A program made the translations under genes and the position numbers. This document shows, piece after piece, positions 34,327 to 44,236 of a stretch of DNA of 59,695 nucleotides. Location of the stretch: NCBI RefSeq assembly GCF_003862485.1, contig NZ_RRCM01000001.1, forward strand, positions 1,621,995 through 1,681,689, read 5' to 3'. Under the pieces are notes generated by a model that searched no databases, was not told the origin of the DNA, and saw nothing but the letters and a program-made list of their open reading frames with translations. The stretch's first letter is position 1. Each line of letters starts with the position of its first letter. This DNA comes from Lachnoanaerobaculum orale. GTDB lineage: Bacteria > Bacillota > Clostridia > Lachnospirales > Lachnospiraceae.

Positions 34327-35738
34327 TACATCCATCTCCAGCCCTGATAATACTTATTTTTACAGCTTCTTTTGTTCTGCTTTACAAACCCCAGTGAAAA
34401 TCCGTCCACGCATACAAGCCTGATTCCGTTGTACTCGTCATCAGCCTCTATAGTCTCACCCTTTAAATATTTTATTACTCTTTCATCATCTGCAGGCAGA
34501 CTTAGCGGATTTTCCCACTCATCAAACTTTATATTCATAGCTAAAGCCTGAAAAGGTTCAAATCTGTTTTTCTTTATCTCACCCAAAAGCAGACCTGTTC
34601 TGATATAGTGAAGGCTCTTGTCAATCAGTGCATCTTTCGGCAGATAGTAGGCGTAGTCCTTGTTGATAAAAACCCTCTCATAGTCCCAATCGCGCTTTAT
34701 TTTCTTTAAAAATTGTAAAAGCTCCTCAGGTAACTTCGCCGGCTTCTTTCTTTTATTCTTTTCCTTCTTATTGTCTTTACTTACAATCTCCTTTTCACTG
34801 CCGCTCTTTTTAAGCCTTGCTACAAAATGTCCCTCTCCTTTAAGCTTATGCGGAAAAAGCCTTACAGTCCCCGGCAGCTGCTTAGACTCTTCAAACCCGA
34901 ACTCAGGTGTAATCTTGTCTATAGTAAAATCACTGTGATTTTCAAGGAAATTTATAAGACTTCCCTCATCCTCTACACTTGAATATGTACAGGTAGAGTA
35001 TACCAAGGTGCCTCCCGGCTTTAACATCTTGGCGGCCTCATTCAATATACTAACCTGAATTCCTGTAAAAAACTCGGGTCCTCTTCCAAGATATGCCTTA
35101 AACACCGCACTGTCTCTTCTAAACATTCCCTCTCCCGAACAAGGAGCATCCACAATTATCTTATCAAAATACTCAATATATACCTTTGAAAGATTCTTAG
35201 GGTCCTCATTGGTGATAAGTACATTGTCAATACCGCTCACTTCTATATTCTTTTGTAAAGCCTTTACTCTGGAAGCTGAAAAATCATTGGTTACAAGTAA
35301 TCCCTCACCCTGCAAATATGAAGCCGCCTGTGTTGACTTTCCTCCCGGTGCCGCACAAAGATCAAGCACCTTATCACCCGGCTTAATACCTGCCACACTT
35401 GCAGGCGTCATGGCTGAAGGTTCCTGTATATAATAAAGGCCTGCAAAGTAATACGGATTTTTTGATATGCTCTTTATCTTTTCATCGTATTTTATTGAAG
35501 GAGTACTAAGCACTCCTTTTTCTTCTTCAAAATAAAATCCTTCTTTTACCCATGGTACACTCTTAAAATCTCTGTCAAGAAGCTCCTTTAATCTGTCAGG
35601 GGTAAGCTTTAAAAGATTGGTTCTGATACCTACATACGGTTTTTCATACAGTGAGTCTATATAAGCATCATATTCAGCTCCCAAAAGATCTTTCATCGCA
35701 TCTTTATAGGCTTTCGGAAAATCTTTTTCCTGTATCAT
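34326..35738 (-). CDS. RsmF/RsmB-like rRNA (cytosine-C5) methyltransferase
   Basis: A 470-aa NOL1/NOP2/Sun-family enzyme. SAM-binding motif I 'VLDLCAAPGGKSTQAASY', motif IV 'VDAPCSGEGMFRRD' (Pro-Cys) and motif VI 'VYSTCTYSSVEDEG' (catalytic Cys) are all present. A charged linker (about residues 300-340) leads to a C-terminal FMU-type RNA-binding domain as in RsmF. The start at 35738 (MIQEKDFPKAY) is preceded by GAGGT; upstream in-frame codons cross a terminator and are not part of the gene. Confidence 0.85.
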   Translation of the reverse strand: MIQEKDFPKAYKDAMKDLLGAEYDAYIDSLYEKPYVGIRTNLLKLTPDRLKELLDRDFKSVPWVKEGFYFEEEKGVLSTPSIKYDEKIKSISKNPYYFAGLYYIQEPSAMTPASVAGIKPGDKVLDLCAAPGGKSTQAASYLQGEGLLVTNDFSASRVKALQKNIEVSGIDNVLITNEDPKNLSKVYIEYFDKIIVDAPCSGEGMFRRDSAVFKAYLGRGPEFFTGIQVSILNEAAKMLKPGGTLVYSTCTYSSVEDEGSLINFLENHSDFTIDKITPEFGFEESKQLPGTVRLFPHKLKGEGHFVARLKKSGSEKEIVSKDNKKEKNKRKKPAKLPEELLQFLKKIKRDWDYERVFINKDYAYYLPKDALIDKSLHYIRTGLLLGEIKKNRFEPFQALAMNIKFDEWENPLSLPADDERVIKYLKGETIEADDEYNGIRLVCVDGFSLGFVKQNKRSCKNKYYQGWRWM

Positions 35739-35761
35739 ATATACCTCTATCTTAATTACGC

Positions 35762-35786
35762 AAAAAATGGGCTGACAAACAGCCCA
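35762..35786 (-). terminator. Terminator of the asp23-to-coaD operon
   Basis: TGGGCTG / CAGCCCA hairpin with a 5-base loop, followed on the minus strand by TTTTTTG. It stands right after the stop at 35788 and before the start of the methyltransferase gene. Confidence 0.85.
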
Positions 35787-35787
35787 A

Positions 35788-36456
35788 TCATTGTTCCTGT
35801 GAATTCGGATCTGCAGGAACAATACTGGTTGCAAGCTCCTGTCTATTCTTTCCGATCTCCTCCGTATAATACTGCAGTGAGTTCAAATACTGACTGAATT
35901 TGTTTTGGCCGTCCACCAATGCTCCCGAGATAATCTCCTGAATACTCTGCAAAAGTTCATCCGAATATCTTACAGATGATTTTCTAAGTTCATCTGCTTC
36001 CGCATTGGCCTCATAAATTATCTTATCGGCATCCATCCTCGCATATGCTATTATCCTGTCGGACTCCGCATACGCCGCCTGCATAATCTGATTCTCATTT
36101 ACAAGCTGAGACTTAAGCTTATTGGCCTCAAGCATAATAGCCTCGGACTCCTTCCTTGCGCTAAGAATTATAGCATCGGCCTTTCTCTTTGCGTCATCCT
36201 TTATGGAGTTGCTTTTCAAATTTGCATCAAGTATTTCCTTTTCAGCCTTATCCTTTGCATCCAGCAATATACTTTCCTTGTTGCTGATAACTTTCTGTGA
36301 CTGTGTAACTTCCTCAGGTATTTCCTGTCTCAGTTCATTCAACAGTGCAACGAACTCTTCCTTGTTTACCTTTATTATCGAGTTTGACAGTGCAACAGTT
36401 TTACATCTGTTTACAAACTCCTCTATCTCTGTTATTACCTGTTCGATTCTACTCAT
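35788..36456 (-). CDS. Coiled-coil protein (DivIVA/V-ATPase-E-like helical rod), 222 aa
   Basis: Nearly the whole protein (residues 1-180) is predicted helical with heptads rich in Ala, Lys and Glu: '[18 protein letters not shown]', '[19 protein letters not shown]', '[19 protein letters not shown]'. There is no membrane segment. Such proteins next to coaD in Clostridia are often misnamed ATPase or V-ATPase subunit; a DivIVA-like scaffold role is a guess. It overlaps the coaD end by 8 bp, and a terminator follows. Confidence 0.7.
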   Translation of the reverse strand: MSRIEQVITEIEEFVNRCKTVALSNSIIKVNKEEFVALLNELRQEIPEEVTQSQKVISNKESILLDAKDKAEKEILDANLKSNSIKDDAKRKADAIILSARKESEAIMLEANKLKSQLVNENQIMQAAYAESDRIIAYARMDADKIIYEANAEADELRKSSVRYSDELLQSIQEIISGALVDGQNKFSQYLNSLQYYTEEIGKNRQELATSIVPADPNSQEQ

Positions 36457-36952
36457 TACTTCTCCTCAGACCTTTTTCCCTCAGCCTTTCCATAATCCTT
36501 TTTCTTATATCTTCTCTTACGAAATGACTGATATCTCCATCGTAAACCGCTATCTCCTTAACGATGCTTGAACTTAAATATGAATACTTCAAGTTTGTGC
36601 TCAAGAAAACAGTCTCTAAGTTCGGCGCAATTATTTTATTAGTCTGAGCCAATTGCAATTCATATTCAAAATCGGTTATCACTCTAAGTCCCCTGACCAA
36701 AATATTACAGTTCTGCTCGCGAGCAAAATCCACCAATAAACCGTCAAATTCCAAAACTTCTATATTCGGTAGATGTCCTACCACACCCTTTATCATATCC
36801 ACCCTCTCGGACGGTGTGAAAAGAGGATCTTTAGCCGAGTTGATAAGTACTCCGACAATAACCTTGTCAAACATCTTAGCAGCTCTCTCAATTATGTCAA
36901 TATGTCCATTGGTAATAGGATCAAAACTTCCCGGATAAATAGCTTTAGCCAT
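36449..36952 (-). CDS. coaD: Phosphopantetheine adenylyltransferase
   Basis: A 167-aa CoaD: '[21 protein letters not shown]' region with the T/HxGH nucleotidyltransferase motif (TNGH, residues 14-17), '[18 protein letters not shown]' and '[11 protein letters not shown]' (SSxxxRE-like site). It makes dephospho-CoA from 4'-phosphopantetheine and ATP, the fourth step of CoA synthesis. ATG 36952 is preferred over GTG 36958, because GAGGGTGA is then a properly spaced ribosome site. It follows rsmD with a 2-bp gap, the standard rsmD-coaD pair of bacteria. Confidence 0.95.
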   Translation of the reverse strand: MAKAIYPGSFDPITNGHIDIIERAAKMFDKVIVGVLINSAKDPLFTPSERVDMIKGVVGHLPNIEVLEFDGLLVDFAREQNCNILVRGLRVITDFEYELQLAQTNKIIAPNLETVFLSTNLKYSYLSSSIVKEIAVYDGDISHFVREDIRKRIMERLREKGLRRSNE

Positions 36953-36954
36953 AG

Positions 36955-37509
36955 TCACCCTCGCTTATGTATAAAAATATGTTTATTAGACTTATACTCT
37001 TTGACTTTAACTATATCCCAATCCTTTTCCAAATGGGCCGTATCAGTCTTAAAATCTTCTTCAATTATAATCAATGTATGCTCATCAATCAATGTGGAAT
37101 TTAATAAAATATCCAGACATTTATCTTCAAATCCCTTTTTATATGGGGGATCCAAAAAAATAATATCAAATCTTTCTGAAAGACCTTTTATCTTATCAAG
37201 ATTACTTTCAAAGCTTCCTTTCATTACAACCGCTCTGTCTAAAAGCTTTGTATGTGCCAGATTGTACTTAATACATTCAACAGCCTCTCTGTCAATATCA
37301 CAAAAGTAAGCCTTCTTTGCTCCTCTGCTTAAAGCTTCAATGCCTATACCGCCACTTCCAGCAAACATATCAAGGAAAGTGGCATCATATAAGTCATTTG
37401 CAATCATATTAAAAAGAGTCTCTTTTATCTTATCCGTAGTCGGCCTTGTCAGATTACCTTTCGGAGTCTTTAATATCAAACTCCTTGCAGTTCCTGAAAT
37501 AACTCTCAT
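36955..37509 (-). CDS. rsmD: 16S rRNA (guanine-966-N2)-methyltransferase
   Basis: A 184-aa enzyme beginning '[18 protein letters not shown]', with SAM motif '[19 protein letters not shown]' and catalytic motif '[11 protein letters not shown]' (DPPY). It methylates G966 of 16S rRNA during small-subunit assembly. It sits one base after the L,D-transpeptidase gene and just before coaD. Confidence 0.95.
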   Translation of the reverse strand: MRVISGTARSLILKTPKGNLTRPTTDKIKETLFNMIANDLYDATFLDMFAGSGGIGIEALSRGAKKAYFCDIDREAVECIKYNLAHTKLLDRAVVMKGSFESNLDKIKGLSERFDIIFLDPPYKKGFEDKCLDILLNSTLIDEHTLIIIEEDFKTDTAHLEKDWDIVKVKEYKSNKHIFIHKRG

Positions 37510-37510
37510 A

Positions 37511-39088
37511 CTACTGTTCTATCTCAACCGCTGTCTTTCCACCCTGTGGACTTACATTCTCACTTATAGGTTCCACCGTTTCTTCAGTAGGATTGCTTGC
37601 CGTAGTCTCACCTGTACTTGCAGCAGAAGTCTCTGCAGGTGCCGGTGCCGGTGCCGCTTCAGTTAAGTTGTAGCAAAGTACCGGGAATCCCGCATCCACA
37701 TATTCATATAGCTGCTTTGCAACGGCAGGCGGCAAGTTGACACAACCGTGTGAACCCGAAGTCTTATATATCTGTCCGCCGAATGCACTTCTCCAAGGCG
37801 CATCGTGGAAACCTATACCGCCGTTAAAAGGCATCCAGTAATTTACAGGGGTTGAATAACCCTCACCCTTTAATGTTGCATTCCTTGTTCTGTATGTAAG
37901 CGGAAATGCTCCCGGAGGTGTGGTCCAGTTCTTTGAAACATTTCCCGATACAAAGTCACTTTCAAGTACCTTTGAACCGTTCTTTATAAGTATCATATGC
38001 TGTGCGGTAAGATTTACCTCCACATATGAATTACCATAGTCGTTTTCACCGTGTGAAGCCGCTTTTCTTGAATACTCCGGTTCTCTCTTTGCAGTCTCAC
38101 CGGCCTCTATAAGTGATCTTATAGCAGCCTTCTCTTTTTCCGTGTCTACCTTCCATCCGTATGAGCCGCCTGTTATTGTAACTGTCGGACCGTATGATGT
38201 CTTTAGTGTCTTTGGCTTACCCACCGTATTGTAGGCGCTTGATACCTTCTTTACAAATGAAGCTATTCCGTCATCTGATATACTTACAGATCCGTCACTG
38301 TTCGCAGTCAGCCAATTATGTATAGTATCACCGTTTAATACATTAAGCTTATCATACGATATTCTGGCTGAAATATATTTGTTCAAATTCTTGAGTGCCG
38401 CATTTAAAGTAGGGTCATCAGACATCTTTGCAGGCTTCTCATACAAATCATTATCCTCATAATCAAGATTTATCTCGTTGTTTAGTGTAATAAGCTGACT
38501 CTTTATATACTCCTTGGCCTTTGCAATATCAATTGTATTGCCCTCGGTCTCAGGTATTATAGAGTATCCCGATCCCTGTACAAAGTCGGAAATCTTTGCA
38601 TCTACAGGCTTTTCAAACTTGGACTCGTCAAGTGCCTTAAGTTTTGATACTGTATTTTCAAATTTGTCAGGATCTACGGTAAACGAAGACTGTATCTTCA
38701 AATCCTTTTTGCCGTTCATCTCGGCAATCCATGCCATGCTGTTTTGTTCGTTTAACAAATCCTCCAATGAATTATCCTTGACAAATGCAAGTCCGACATC
38801 GCTTCCCTTTATTATCTCATCATTGTTTCCTCTTGACTTTATCGTACTCTCAAAATCGTCAATCTGTTTTGACATCACCTGACGCACTTCATCTACAGTT
38901 TTCTCAGATGCATCTATTCCGTTTATGACGGTATGCGGGAAAAATCTTGTTCTATATGTGTTGGCTTTCACAGTGTAAGCACCTACCATCACTACAACAC
39001 CGGCAACTATAACCCCCAGAGCAACTTTACTTCTTCTCTTTTTCTCTTTTTTACCTCTTTTTCTTGGTTGTTCTTTATTCTCAGACAT
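37511..39088 (-). CDS. L,D-transpeptidase with PG_binding_4 region (YkuD family)
   Basis: A 525-aa membrane-anchored exported protein: Lys/Arg-rich start, one N-terminal membrane segment ('VALGVIVAGVVVMVGAYTV'), a PG_binding_4-type domain (about 60-340) and a C-terminal YkuD domain with 'IGFHDAPWRS' and the catalytic 'SGSHGCVNLPP' (Cys at about residue 449). It forms 3-3 cross-links in peptidoglycan or attaches proteins to it. The tail is rich in Pro, Ala, Glu and Thr and is probably disordered. AGGAG precedes the ATG; recG lies 10 bp upstream. Confidence 0.9.
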   Translation of the reverse strand: MSENKEQPRKRGKKEKKRRSKVALGVIVAGVVVMVGAYTVKANTYRTRFFPHTVINGIDASEKTVDEVRQVMSKQIDDFESTIKSRGNNDEIIKGSDVGLAFVKDNSLEDLLNEQNSMAWIAEMNGKKDLKIQSSFTVDPDKFENTVSKLKALDESKFEKPVDAKISDFVQGSGYSIIPETEGNTIDIAKAKEYIKSQLITLNNEINLDYEDNDLYEKPAKMSDDPTLNAALKNLNKYISARISYDKLNVLNGDTIHNWLTANSDGSVSISDDGIASFVKKVSSAYNTVGKPKTLKTSYGPTVTITGGSYGWKVDTEKEKAAIRSLIEAGETAKREPEYSRKAASHGENDYGNSYVEVNLTAQHMILIKNGSKVLESDFVSGNVSKNWTTPPGAFPLTYRTRNATLKGEGYSTPVNYWMPFNGGIGFHDAPWRSAFGGQIYKTSGSHGCVNLPPAVAKQLYEYVDAGFPVLCYNLTEAAPAPAPAETSAASTGETTASNPTEETVEPISENVSPQGGKTAVEIEQ

Positions 39089-39098
39089 ACTACTCCTA

Positions 39099-41150
39099 TC
39101 AAAGTGCTAACTTTTTATAATGTAAATCCATATAGCTGTTTATCTCCCTCTCAAGCTTATCTTTCTCATCATCCCCCATATTGTCACATTGTATCACATT
39201 TACGGCCTCTTTTGCCATCTCAAATATATCATTATCGTTATATATATCTGCAACGCCGAAATCAAGTTCGCCGCTCTGTGCCAATCCGAAAAGCTCTCCC
39301 GGACCTCGCAAAACCAAATCTTTGGAAGCAATATAAAATCCGTCATTCGAATTTCCTATTATCTCAAGTCTTTGCTTTGCCAGTTTAGAGTTTGAAGTTC
39401 TCACAAATATTGCATATGACTGCAATCCGCTTCTTCCGACTCTTCCTCTAAGCTGATGCAAGGTAGCAAGTCCGAATCTCTCGGCATTTTCAATCATAAT
39501 TACGGTAGCGTTTGGAACATCCACTCCCACCTCGATTACAGTTGTCGAAACCAAGATATCAGTCTCTTTATTTACATACCGAGACATTATATCATCTTTT
39601 TCTTTTTGATGCATTCGCCCATGTAACACTTCTACCTTACAATTTTGTGAAAATTTATCGGCTATTTTCTTACCGTAGTCCAATACATTCTCGGCTTCTA
39701 TATTTTCACTTTCCTCAACCATCGGACATATGATATACGCCTGATGCCCTTTTTTTATCTCAAGTAATATATGTTTGTAAGCTTTTTCTCTGTCATTTTC
39801 AGTAATTACGGCATTCTTTATCGGAAGTCTGCCCACAGGTTTTGACTCTATTGTGGAAATATCAAGGTCTCCGTAAAGTATTATGGCAAGTGTCCTAGGT
39901 ATCGGTGTAGCCGACATTACAAGCACATGCACGTCTTCTCCCTTGTCTGAGAGTGTACTTCTTTGCCTTACTCCGAAACGATGTTGTTCATCAGTCACTA
40001 CAAGTCCAAGTTTTTTGAACTTTACATTCTCTACAAGCAGTGCATGAGTACCTATAACTATATCAAGTTCACCGCTCTCTATCTTTTCATATGTGAGCAA
40101 ATGTTCCTTCTTTGTCATAGACCCTGTAAGTATACCTATTTTAGGCGGATTATCAAGCTTATTTAATATATCACACATAGACTTAAAATGCTGTTTTGCC
40201 AATACCTCAGTCGGTACCATTACAACACCCTGAAAACCGGATCTTACAGCCATATAAAGGCAAATCAGTGCAACCACTGTCTTTCCGGAACCCACATCGC
40301 CCTGTATAAGCCTGTTTGTTACCGTCCCGCTTGACATATCATGTAAAATTTCTTCTATTACATTGTCCTGTGAATCTGTAAGTGTAAAAGGTAACACAGA
40401 TTTTATTTCATTCAATGTTTCTTTGTCATTTGCTACTATGTTCTTTGTCTTTACTCTAAGCCTCTTATCCTTTAAAAGTCTCATGCCGTATAAAAATCTG
40501 AAAAAATCATCAAATGACAGCCTCTTCTTTGCAGCAAAAAGGCTTTCCCTGTTCATAGGATTGTGAATATTTTTTATAGCAACTTCCCTGTCCTCAAGCG
40601 AAAATCTTTTCACAATCGGCTGTGGCAGATACTCTTTAAAGTCCATATCGGGGATATATTCAAATGCGGATTTTACAAGCTTTTCCATAGCATTGTTGTT
40701 GATACCTGCAGTAAGCGCGTAAACCGGCTTGAAGCTTCCGATTTTTTTCTCGTATTCCTCTACAGTATAGATAGTCGGATGCTCCAAAGTGTTTTTGCTT
40801 CTTTTTGACATCTTACCTACAAAGACATAGCTCTCACCTGCTCTTAAAGTCATTCTTAAGTAAGCCGAGTTGTACCAAATCACATCTATTACATCTATAT
40901 AATCCGTAAGCTTTGCCGTCAGTACCTTTTTATTACTTCCTGCAAATGTCGGAGTCTTTGTAAGCGTTGCTTTGATTACAACATCCTCATCTTTATTTAT
41001 ATCTCCAATTTTTGTGGGAGGCTTATACTCCAAATATCTTACAGGATAGTGCTTCAAAAGGTCATTTACAGTCCTTATGCAAAGCTTATCCAAATACTGT
41101 GTTGTCTTTGCTCCCACACCTTTTATGTTTTTTACAGATATATCCGGCAT
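39099..41150 (-). CDS. recG: ATP-dependent DNA helicase RecG
   Basis: A 683-aa protein of normal RecG length: wedge/OB domain with 'VKNIKGVGAKTTQYLDKL' at the start, Walker A 'QGDVGSGKTVVALI', motif II 'VVTDEQHRFG', motif III 'VMSATPIPRTLA', and the RecG C-terminal 'TLHQLRGRVGRSGLQSYAI'. It remodels replication forks and branched DNA. AGGAG precedes the ATG at 41150. Confidence 0.95.
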   Translation of the reverse strand: MPDISVKNIKGVGAKTTQYLDKLCIRTVNDLLKHYPVRYLEYKPPTKIGDINKDEDVVIKATLTKTPTFAGSNKKVLTAKLTDYIDVIDVIWYNSAYLRMTLRAGESYVFVGKMSKRSKNTLEHPTIYTVEEYEKKIGSFKPVYALTAGINNNAMEKLVKSAFEYIPDMDFKEYLPQPIVKRFSLEDREVAIKNIHNPMNRESLFAAKKRLSFDDFFRFLYGMRLLKDKRLRVKTKNIVANDKETLNEIKSVLPFTLTDSQDNVIEEILHDMSSGTVTNRLIQGDVGSGKTVVALICLYMAVRSGFQGVVMVPTEVLAKQHFKSMCDILNKLDNPPKIGILTGSMTKKEHLLTYEKIESGELDIVIGTHALLVENVKFKKLGLVVTDEQHRFGVRQRSTLSDKGEDVHVLVMSATPIPRTLAIILYGDLDISTIESKPVGRLPIKNAVITENDREKAYKHILLEIKKGHQAYIICPMVEESENIEAENVLDYGKKIADKFSQNCKVEVLHGRMHQKEKDDIMSRYVNKETDILVSTTVIEVGVDVPNATVIMIENAERFGLATLHQLRGRVGRSGLQSYAIFVRTSNSKLAKQRLEIIGNSNDGFYIASKDLVLRGPGELFGLAQSGELDFGVADIYNDNDIFEMAKEAVNVIQCDNMGDDEKDKLEREINSYMDLHYKKLAL

Positions 41151-41170
41151 GCATCTCCTAACAAAGTTTT

Positions 41171-41208
41171 AACTAGGTCATCAAATCAAAGACTTGATAA
41201 ACCTAGTT
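41171..41208 (-). terminator. Hairpin between the DAK2 gene and recG
   Basis: AACTAGGT / ACCTAGTT with an inner ATCAA / TTGAT forms a stable hairpin 10 bp after the DAK2 stop. The minus-strand T tract is short (AGTTAAAAC), so partial termination or mRNA processing is more likely than full termination. Confidence 0.5.
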
Positions 41209-41217
41209 ATTAAGTAA

Positions 41218-42870
41218 TTATTCTACAGATATAAAATAATAATAAACCGGCTGTCCGCCGTTATGTAACTCAAATTCAAGCTTAGGATACTTACCTACAA
41301 GCTCGTCACAAAGCTTCGTAGCATCCTCCTCACTGACATCGGCACCGTAGTAAAGACTTACAAGCTCGCTTGAATCATCTATCATGCTTGAAACAGCCTT
41401 ATCTACAGCAGAGTCTATACTCTTATCCACGCCTATAATACCGTTATCTCCAAGTGCCATAACATCGTTTTCATGTATCTCCACATCGTCAATAGTGGTA
41501 TTTCGTACAGCATAGGTAATCTGTGCCGACTTCACATTGGCAATCTCTTCCTTGGCGTTTTCAAGATTCTCCTCGGCGCTCCTGTCCTCAGAAAGACTTA
41601 TCATTGCGGTAATACCCTGCGGTATGGTCTTTGTAGGTATTACAACAACCTTTTTATTCTCTTCCAATTTTGCCGCCTGCTCAGCCGCCAAAATTATATT
41701 CTTATTGTTAGGTAAGATATACACTGTCTCGGCATTTAACTTGTCAATTGCCTCTATGATATCCTCCGTACTCGGATTCATAGTCTGACCGCCTTCAACC
41801 ACTATATCCACACCTATTTCTTTGAAAATAGAGGTAAGTCCGCTACCTGCGCTTACACTGATAACCCCCATTTTCTTTTTGTGGTTCTGCTTTTTTAAGA
41901 TCTTATCCACACCCTTTATTACTCTTTCCCTATGCTCTTCACGCATATTGTCAATCTTTAAGTTGGTAAGCTCACCGAATGTGAGTCCCCTTTGAATGGC
42001 AAGTCCCGGATCGTTAGTATGTACATGCACCTTAACCACTTCATCGTCGGCAACACATACCAAAGAATCTCCGATAGATGTCAGGAATTTTTTGAACTCT
42101 TCCTCATCCTCATCTGTAAACTCTTTTTTCAAATTCACTATAAACTCGGTACAGTAGCCGAACTTGATATCCGCAGTATCGATATCGTCTCTTGCGGCAC
42201 CGCTGACTGCTGACGACTTGCCGGAAAGTACAACATCTCCAAGCTCTATTATATTACCCTTAAGTCCTTCAAGGATACCGTGGAGTATAACCATAAGTCC
42301 CTGACCGCCGGAGTCCACAACTCCCGCCTTCTTAAGTACAGGCAACATCTCAGGTGTCTGCTTTAGAGTTTCATCGCCGCATTTTAATACTTCCTCTAAA
42401 AACGGGATAATATCATCAAAATTGTCATATATTTCAAGTGCCTTCTCTCCCATAGCCTTGGCTACTGTAAGGATTGTACCCTCTTTCGGCTTCATTACCG
42501 CCTTATATGCTGTCTCACTTGCCTTATCAAAAGCAAGTGCAAGTTCAAACACATCTATAGTCTGCGATTCTTTTAAAATCTTTGCCGCTCCTCGAAAAAG
42601 CTGTGAAAGTATAACGCCTGAGTTTCCTCTGGCTCCGCGAAGTGAACCCTGCGCTATGGCCTTACAAAGTGTAGCTATATCATCACTCTGTTCAGCCGCC
42701 AGATTCTTTGCCGCCGACATTATAGTCATTGTCATATTTGTACCGGTATCTCCGTCAGGAACCGGAAAAACATTCAATTCGTTTATCCACTCCTTTTTAG
42801 CCTCCAAGCTTTTGGCTCCTGTTATAAAAGCACTTCTCAGTGATTGTGCATCAATCTGCTCTAGACTCAC
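41218..42870 (-). CDS. DAK2 domain protein, FakA-like fatty acid kinase subunit (YloV)
   Basis: A 550-aa protein: N-terminal DAK2/DhaL domain with 'NVFPVPDGDTGTNMTMTI' (Asp residues for Mg-ATP) and 'GSLRGARGNSGVILSQLFRG'; the middle and C-terminal domains are of the FakA/DegV-binding type ('GDNGIIGVD' near the end). In Firmicutes FakA phosphorylates fatty acids carried by FakB (DegV) proteins. No fakB is in the window. It is 12 bp after the asp23-like gene, the conserved yloU-yloV pair. Confidence 0.9.
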   Translation of the reverse strand: MSLEQIDAQSLRSAFITGAKSLEAKKEWINELNVFPVPDGDTGTNMTMTIMSAAKNLAAEQSDDIATLCKAIAQGSLRGARGNSGVILSQLFRGAAKILKESQTIDVFELALAFDKASETAYKAVMKPKEGTILTVAKAMGEKALEIYDNFDDIIPFLEEVLKCGDETLKQTPEMLPVLKKAGVVDSGGQGLMVILHGILEGLKGNIIELGDVVLSGKSSAVSGAARDDIDTADIKFGYCTEFIVNLKKEFTDEDEEEFKKFLTSIGDSLVCVADDEVVKVHVHTNDPGLAIQRGLTFGELTNLKIDNMREEHRERVIKGVDKILKKQNHKKKMGVISVSAGSGLTSIFKEIGVDIVVEGGQTMNPSTEDIIEAIDKLNAETVYILPNNKNIILAAEQAAKLEENKKVVVIPTKTIPQGITAMISLSEDRSAEENLENAKEEIANVKSAQITYAVRNTTIDDVEIHENDVMALGDNGIIGVDKSIDSAVDKAVSSMIDDSSELVSLYYGADVSEEDATKLCDELVGKYPKLEFELHNGGQPVYYYFISVE

Positions 42871-42882
42871 AAAAAATCCTCC

Positions 42883-43242
42883 TTAGTCTATTATTCGTAC
42901 ACCTTCTACGAATATATTTATTTTCTTTACTTCCATTCCTGTGAAATTTTCAGCTTTATATTTTATAGTTTCTATCAGATTCTGAGTTATTGCACTGATA
43001 CTTAGACCATATGCAACTATGATATGAAAATCCAAAACAAGCTTGTTGTCCTCTATTTTTATACTGATGCCCTTTGTCATACTCTCTCTCTTAAGGAGCC
43101 TTGCAATACCGTCTGTCACGGAAACTGCCGCCATACCTACTATACCGAAGCACTCAACAGCCTGCATTCCGACATAGAATGCTATAACATCCGGATTTAT
43201 ACTTATTTGACCAAGATTTGTATTGATTTGCCCTTTATTCAT
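42883..43242 (-). CDS. Asp23/Gls24 family protein (YloU)
   Basis: A 119-aa protein with the Asp23 domain throughout: 'INTNLGQISINPDVIAFYVG', 'CFGIVGMAAVSVTDGI' and 'VDFHIIVAYGLSISAITQNL'-type strand-helix pattern. It is an envelope-stress or cell-surface associated scaffold. The start at 43242 follows GGAGGGTTAT; an in-frame TTG at 43254 lies inside that site. It opens the operon with the DAK2 gene. In many Firmicutes rpmB lies divergently upstream, but here an AzlC gene does. Confidence 0.9.
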   Translation of the reverse strand: MNKGQINTNLGQISINPDVIAFYVGMQAVECFGIVGMAAVSVTDGIARLLKRESMTKGISIKIEDNKLVLDFHIIVAYGLSISAITQNLIETIKYKAENFTGMEVKKINIFVEGVRIID

Positions 43243-43297
43243 ATAACCCTCCAATCATATTTGTCAAAAGACCTTTATTTTTGCGGCACTGCCACCT

Positions 43298-43326
43298 AAC
43301 TATGAAAGAATAAATATTTCGTAGTT
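43298..43326. promoter_or_regulatory. Hairpin in the 5' leader of the asp23 operon
   Basis: AACTATGAAA (43298-43307) and TTTCGTAGTT (43317-43326) form a 10-bp stem with one wobble or mismatch and a 9-base loop. It lies in the roughly 130-nt transcript leader between the promoter at 43382-43410 and the start at 43242. I could not assign it to a known riboswitch or r-protein leader. Confidence 0.4.
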
Positions 43327-43381
43327 TATATATAACCCAAAGTCCGAAAACCGCCTACATAAGACATATCTCGGATACTTA

Positions 43382-43410
43382 ATCATACCATTTTTTTATG
43401 ATAAAGACAA
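43382..43410 (-). promoter_or_regulatory. Promoter of the asp23 operon (extended -10)
   Basis: Minus-strand TTGTCT (43410-43405), 17-bp spacer, and TGG-TATGAT (-10 at 43387-43382, extended by TG). Confidence 0.65.
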
Positions 43411-43513
43411 TGCAAGCTTTTAGCTTGGTAAACTGCCGGATGTTTTGAAATTTTTATCCCGTAATATATTTTTTGTAGTACAATAGAAATATCATTTTTA
43501 TAGAAGGTTGTTT

Positions 43514-44236
43514 ATGGAATACAAGTTTGGTAAAAATAAAAATATTTTCTTTCTCGGTGTAAGAGACGGCATACCAATCGCTTTAGGGTACTTTGCAGTA
43601 TCGTTTTCACTGGGCATAATGGCTACCAAATCGGGACTTTCCCCGCTTCAAGCGCTTGTCGCAAGCTTTTTAAACAATGCTTCGGCAGGAGAATATGCCG
43701 GATTTTCAATGATTGCCATATCATCATCCTATATAGAGATTGCCGTTATCACACTGATAGCGAATGCAAGATACCTCTTGATGAGTATTGCACTCAGTCA
43801 AAGAATACGAAAAGACACACCGCTTCATCATATTCTGATAATTGCACATCTTTTGACAGATGAAATATTTGCAGTGTCCATTGCAAGACCCGGAGATGTC
43901 AACCCCTACTACACATTCGGAGTAATACTTACAGCTTCACCGGCATGGGCTTTCGGAACCTTCTTCGGTGCGGTTGCAGGCAATATCCTTCCGATAAGAC
44001 TTGTCTCGGCTTTCAGCGTTGCACTCTACGGAATGTTTATTGCAATTATTATACCTGCAGCCAAGTCCGACAAGGTAATACTTTCACTTGTCATTGTAAG
44101 CTTTTTACTAAGCTATATATTTTCCTTTGACTTTTTTAGAATATCCGAAGGAATAAAGACGATTTTACTTACAGTTGTAATATCAGCCCTCGGAGCAATA
44201 TTTTTCCCGCTGAAGAATGGAGACAGTAATGAATAA
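43514..44236 (+). CDS. azlC: AzlC family branched-chain amino acid exporter, large subunit
   Basis: A 240-aa membrane protein with about 7 segments and the AzlC start pattern 'GVRDGIPIALGYFAVSFSLG', followed by 'NNASAGEYAGFSMI' and 'LIANARYLLMSIALSQRI'. With AzlD it exports branched-chain amino acids and analogues. The start at 43514 follows GAAGG by 6 bases. It overlaps azlD by 8 bp. Confidence 0.9.
   Translation: MEYKFGKNKNIFFLGVRDGIPIALGYFAVSFSLGIMATKSGLSPLQALVASFLNNASAGEYAGFSMIAISSSYIEIAVITLIANARYLLMSIALSQRIRKDTPLHHILIIAHLLTDEIFAVSIARPGDVNPYYTFGVILTASPAWAFGTFFGAVAGNILPIRLVSAFSVALYGMFIAIIIPAAKSDKVILSLVIVSFLLSYIFSFDFFRISEGIKTILLTVVISALGAIFFPLKNGDSNE

Noticed and set aside
35739-35834. N-terminal extension of the m5C methyltransferase frame
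   Set aside because: It would translate through the operon terminator hairpin; GAGGT and the conserved N-terminus point to the start at 35738.
43255-43513. rpmB (L28) gene expected beside asp23 in Firmicutes
   Set aside because: No matching frame exists in this gap on either strand; only a leader, promoters and the azlC ribosome site are seen.
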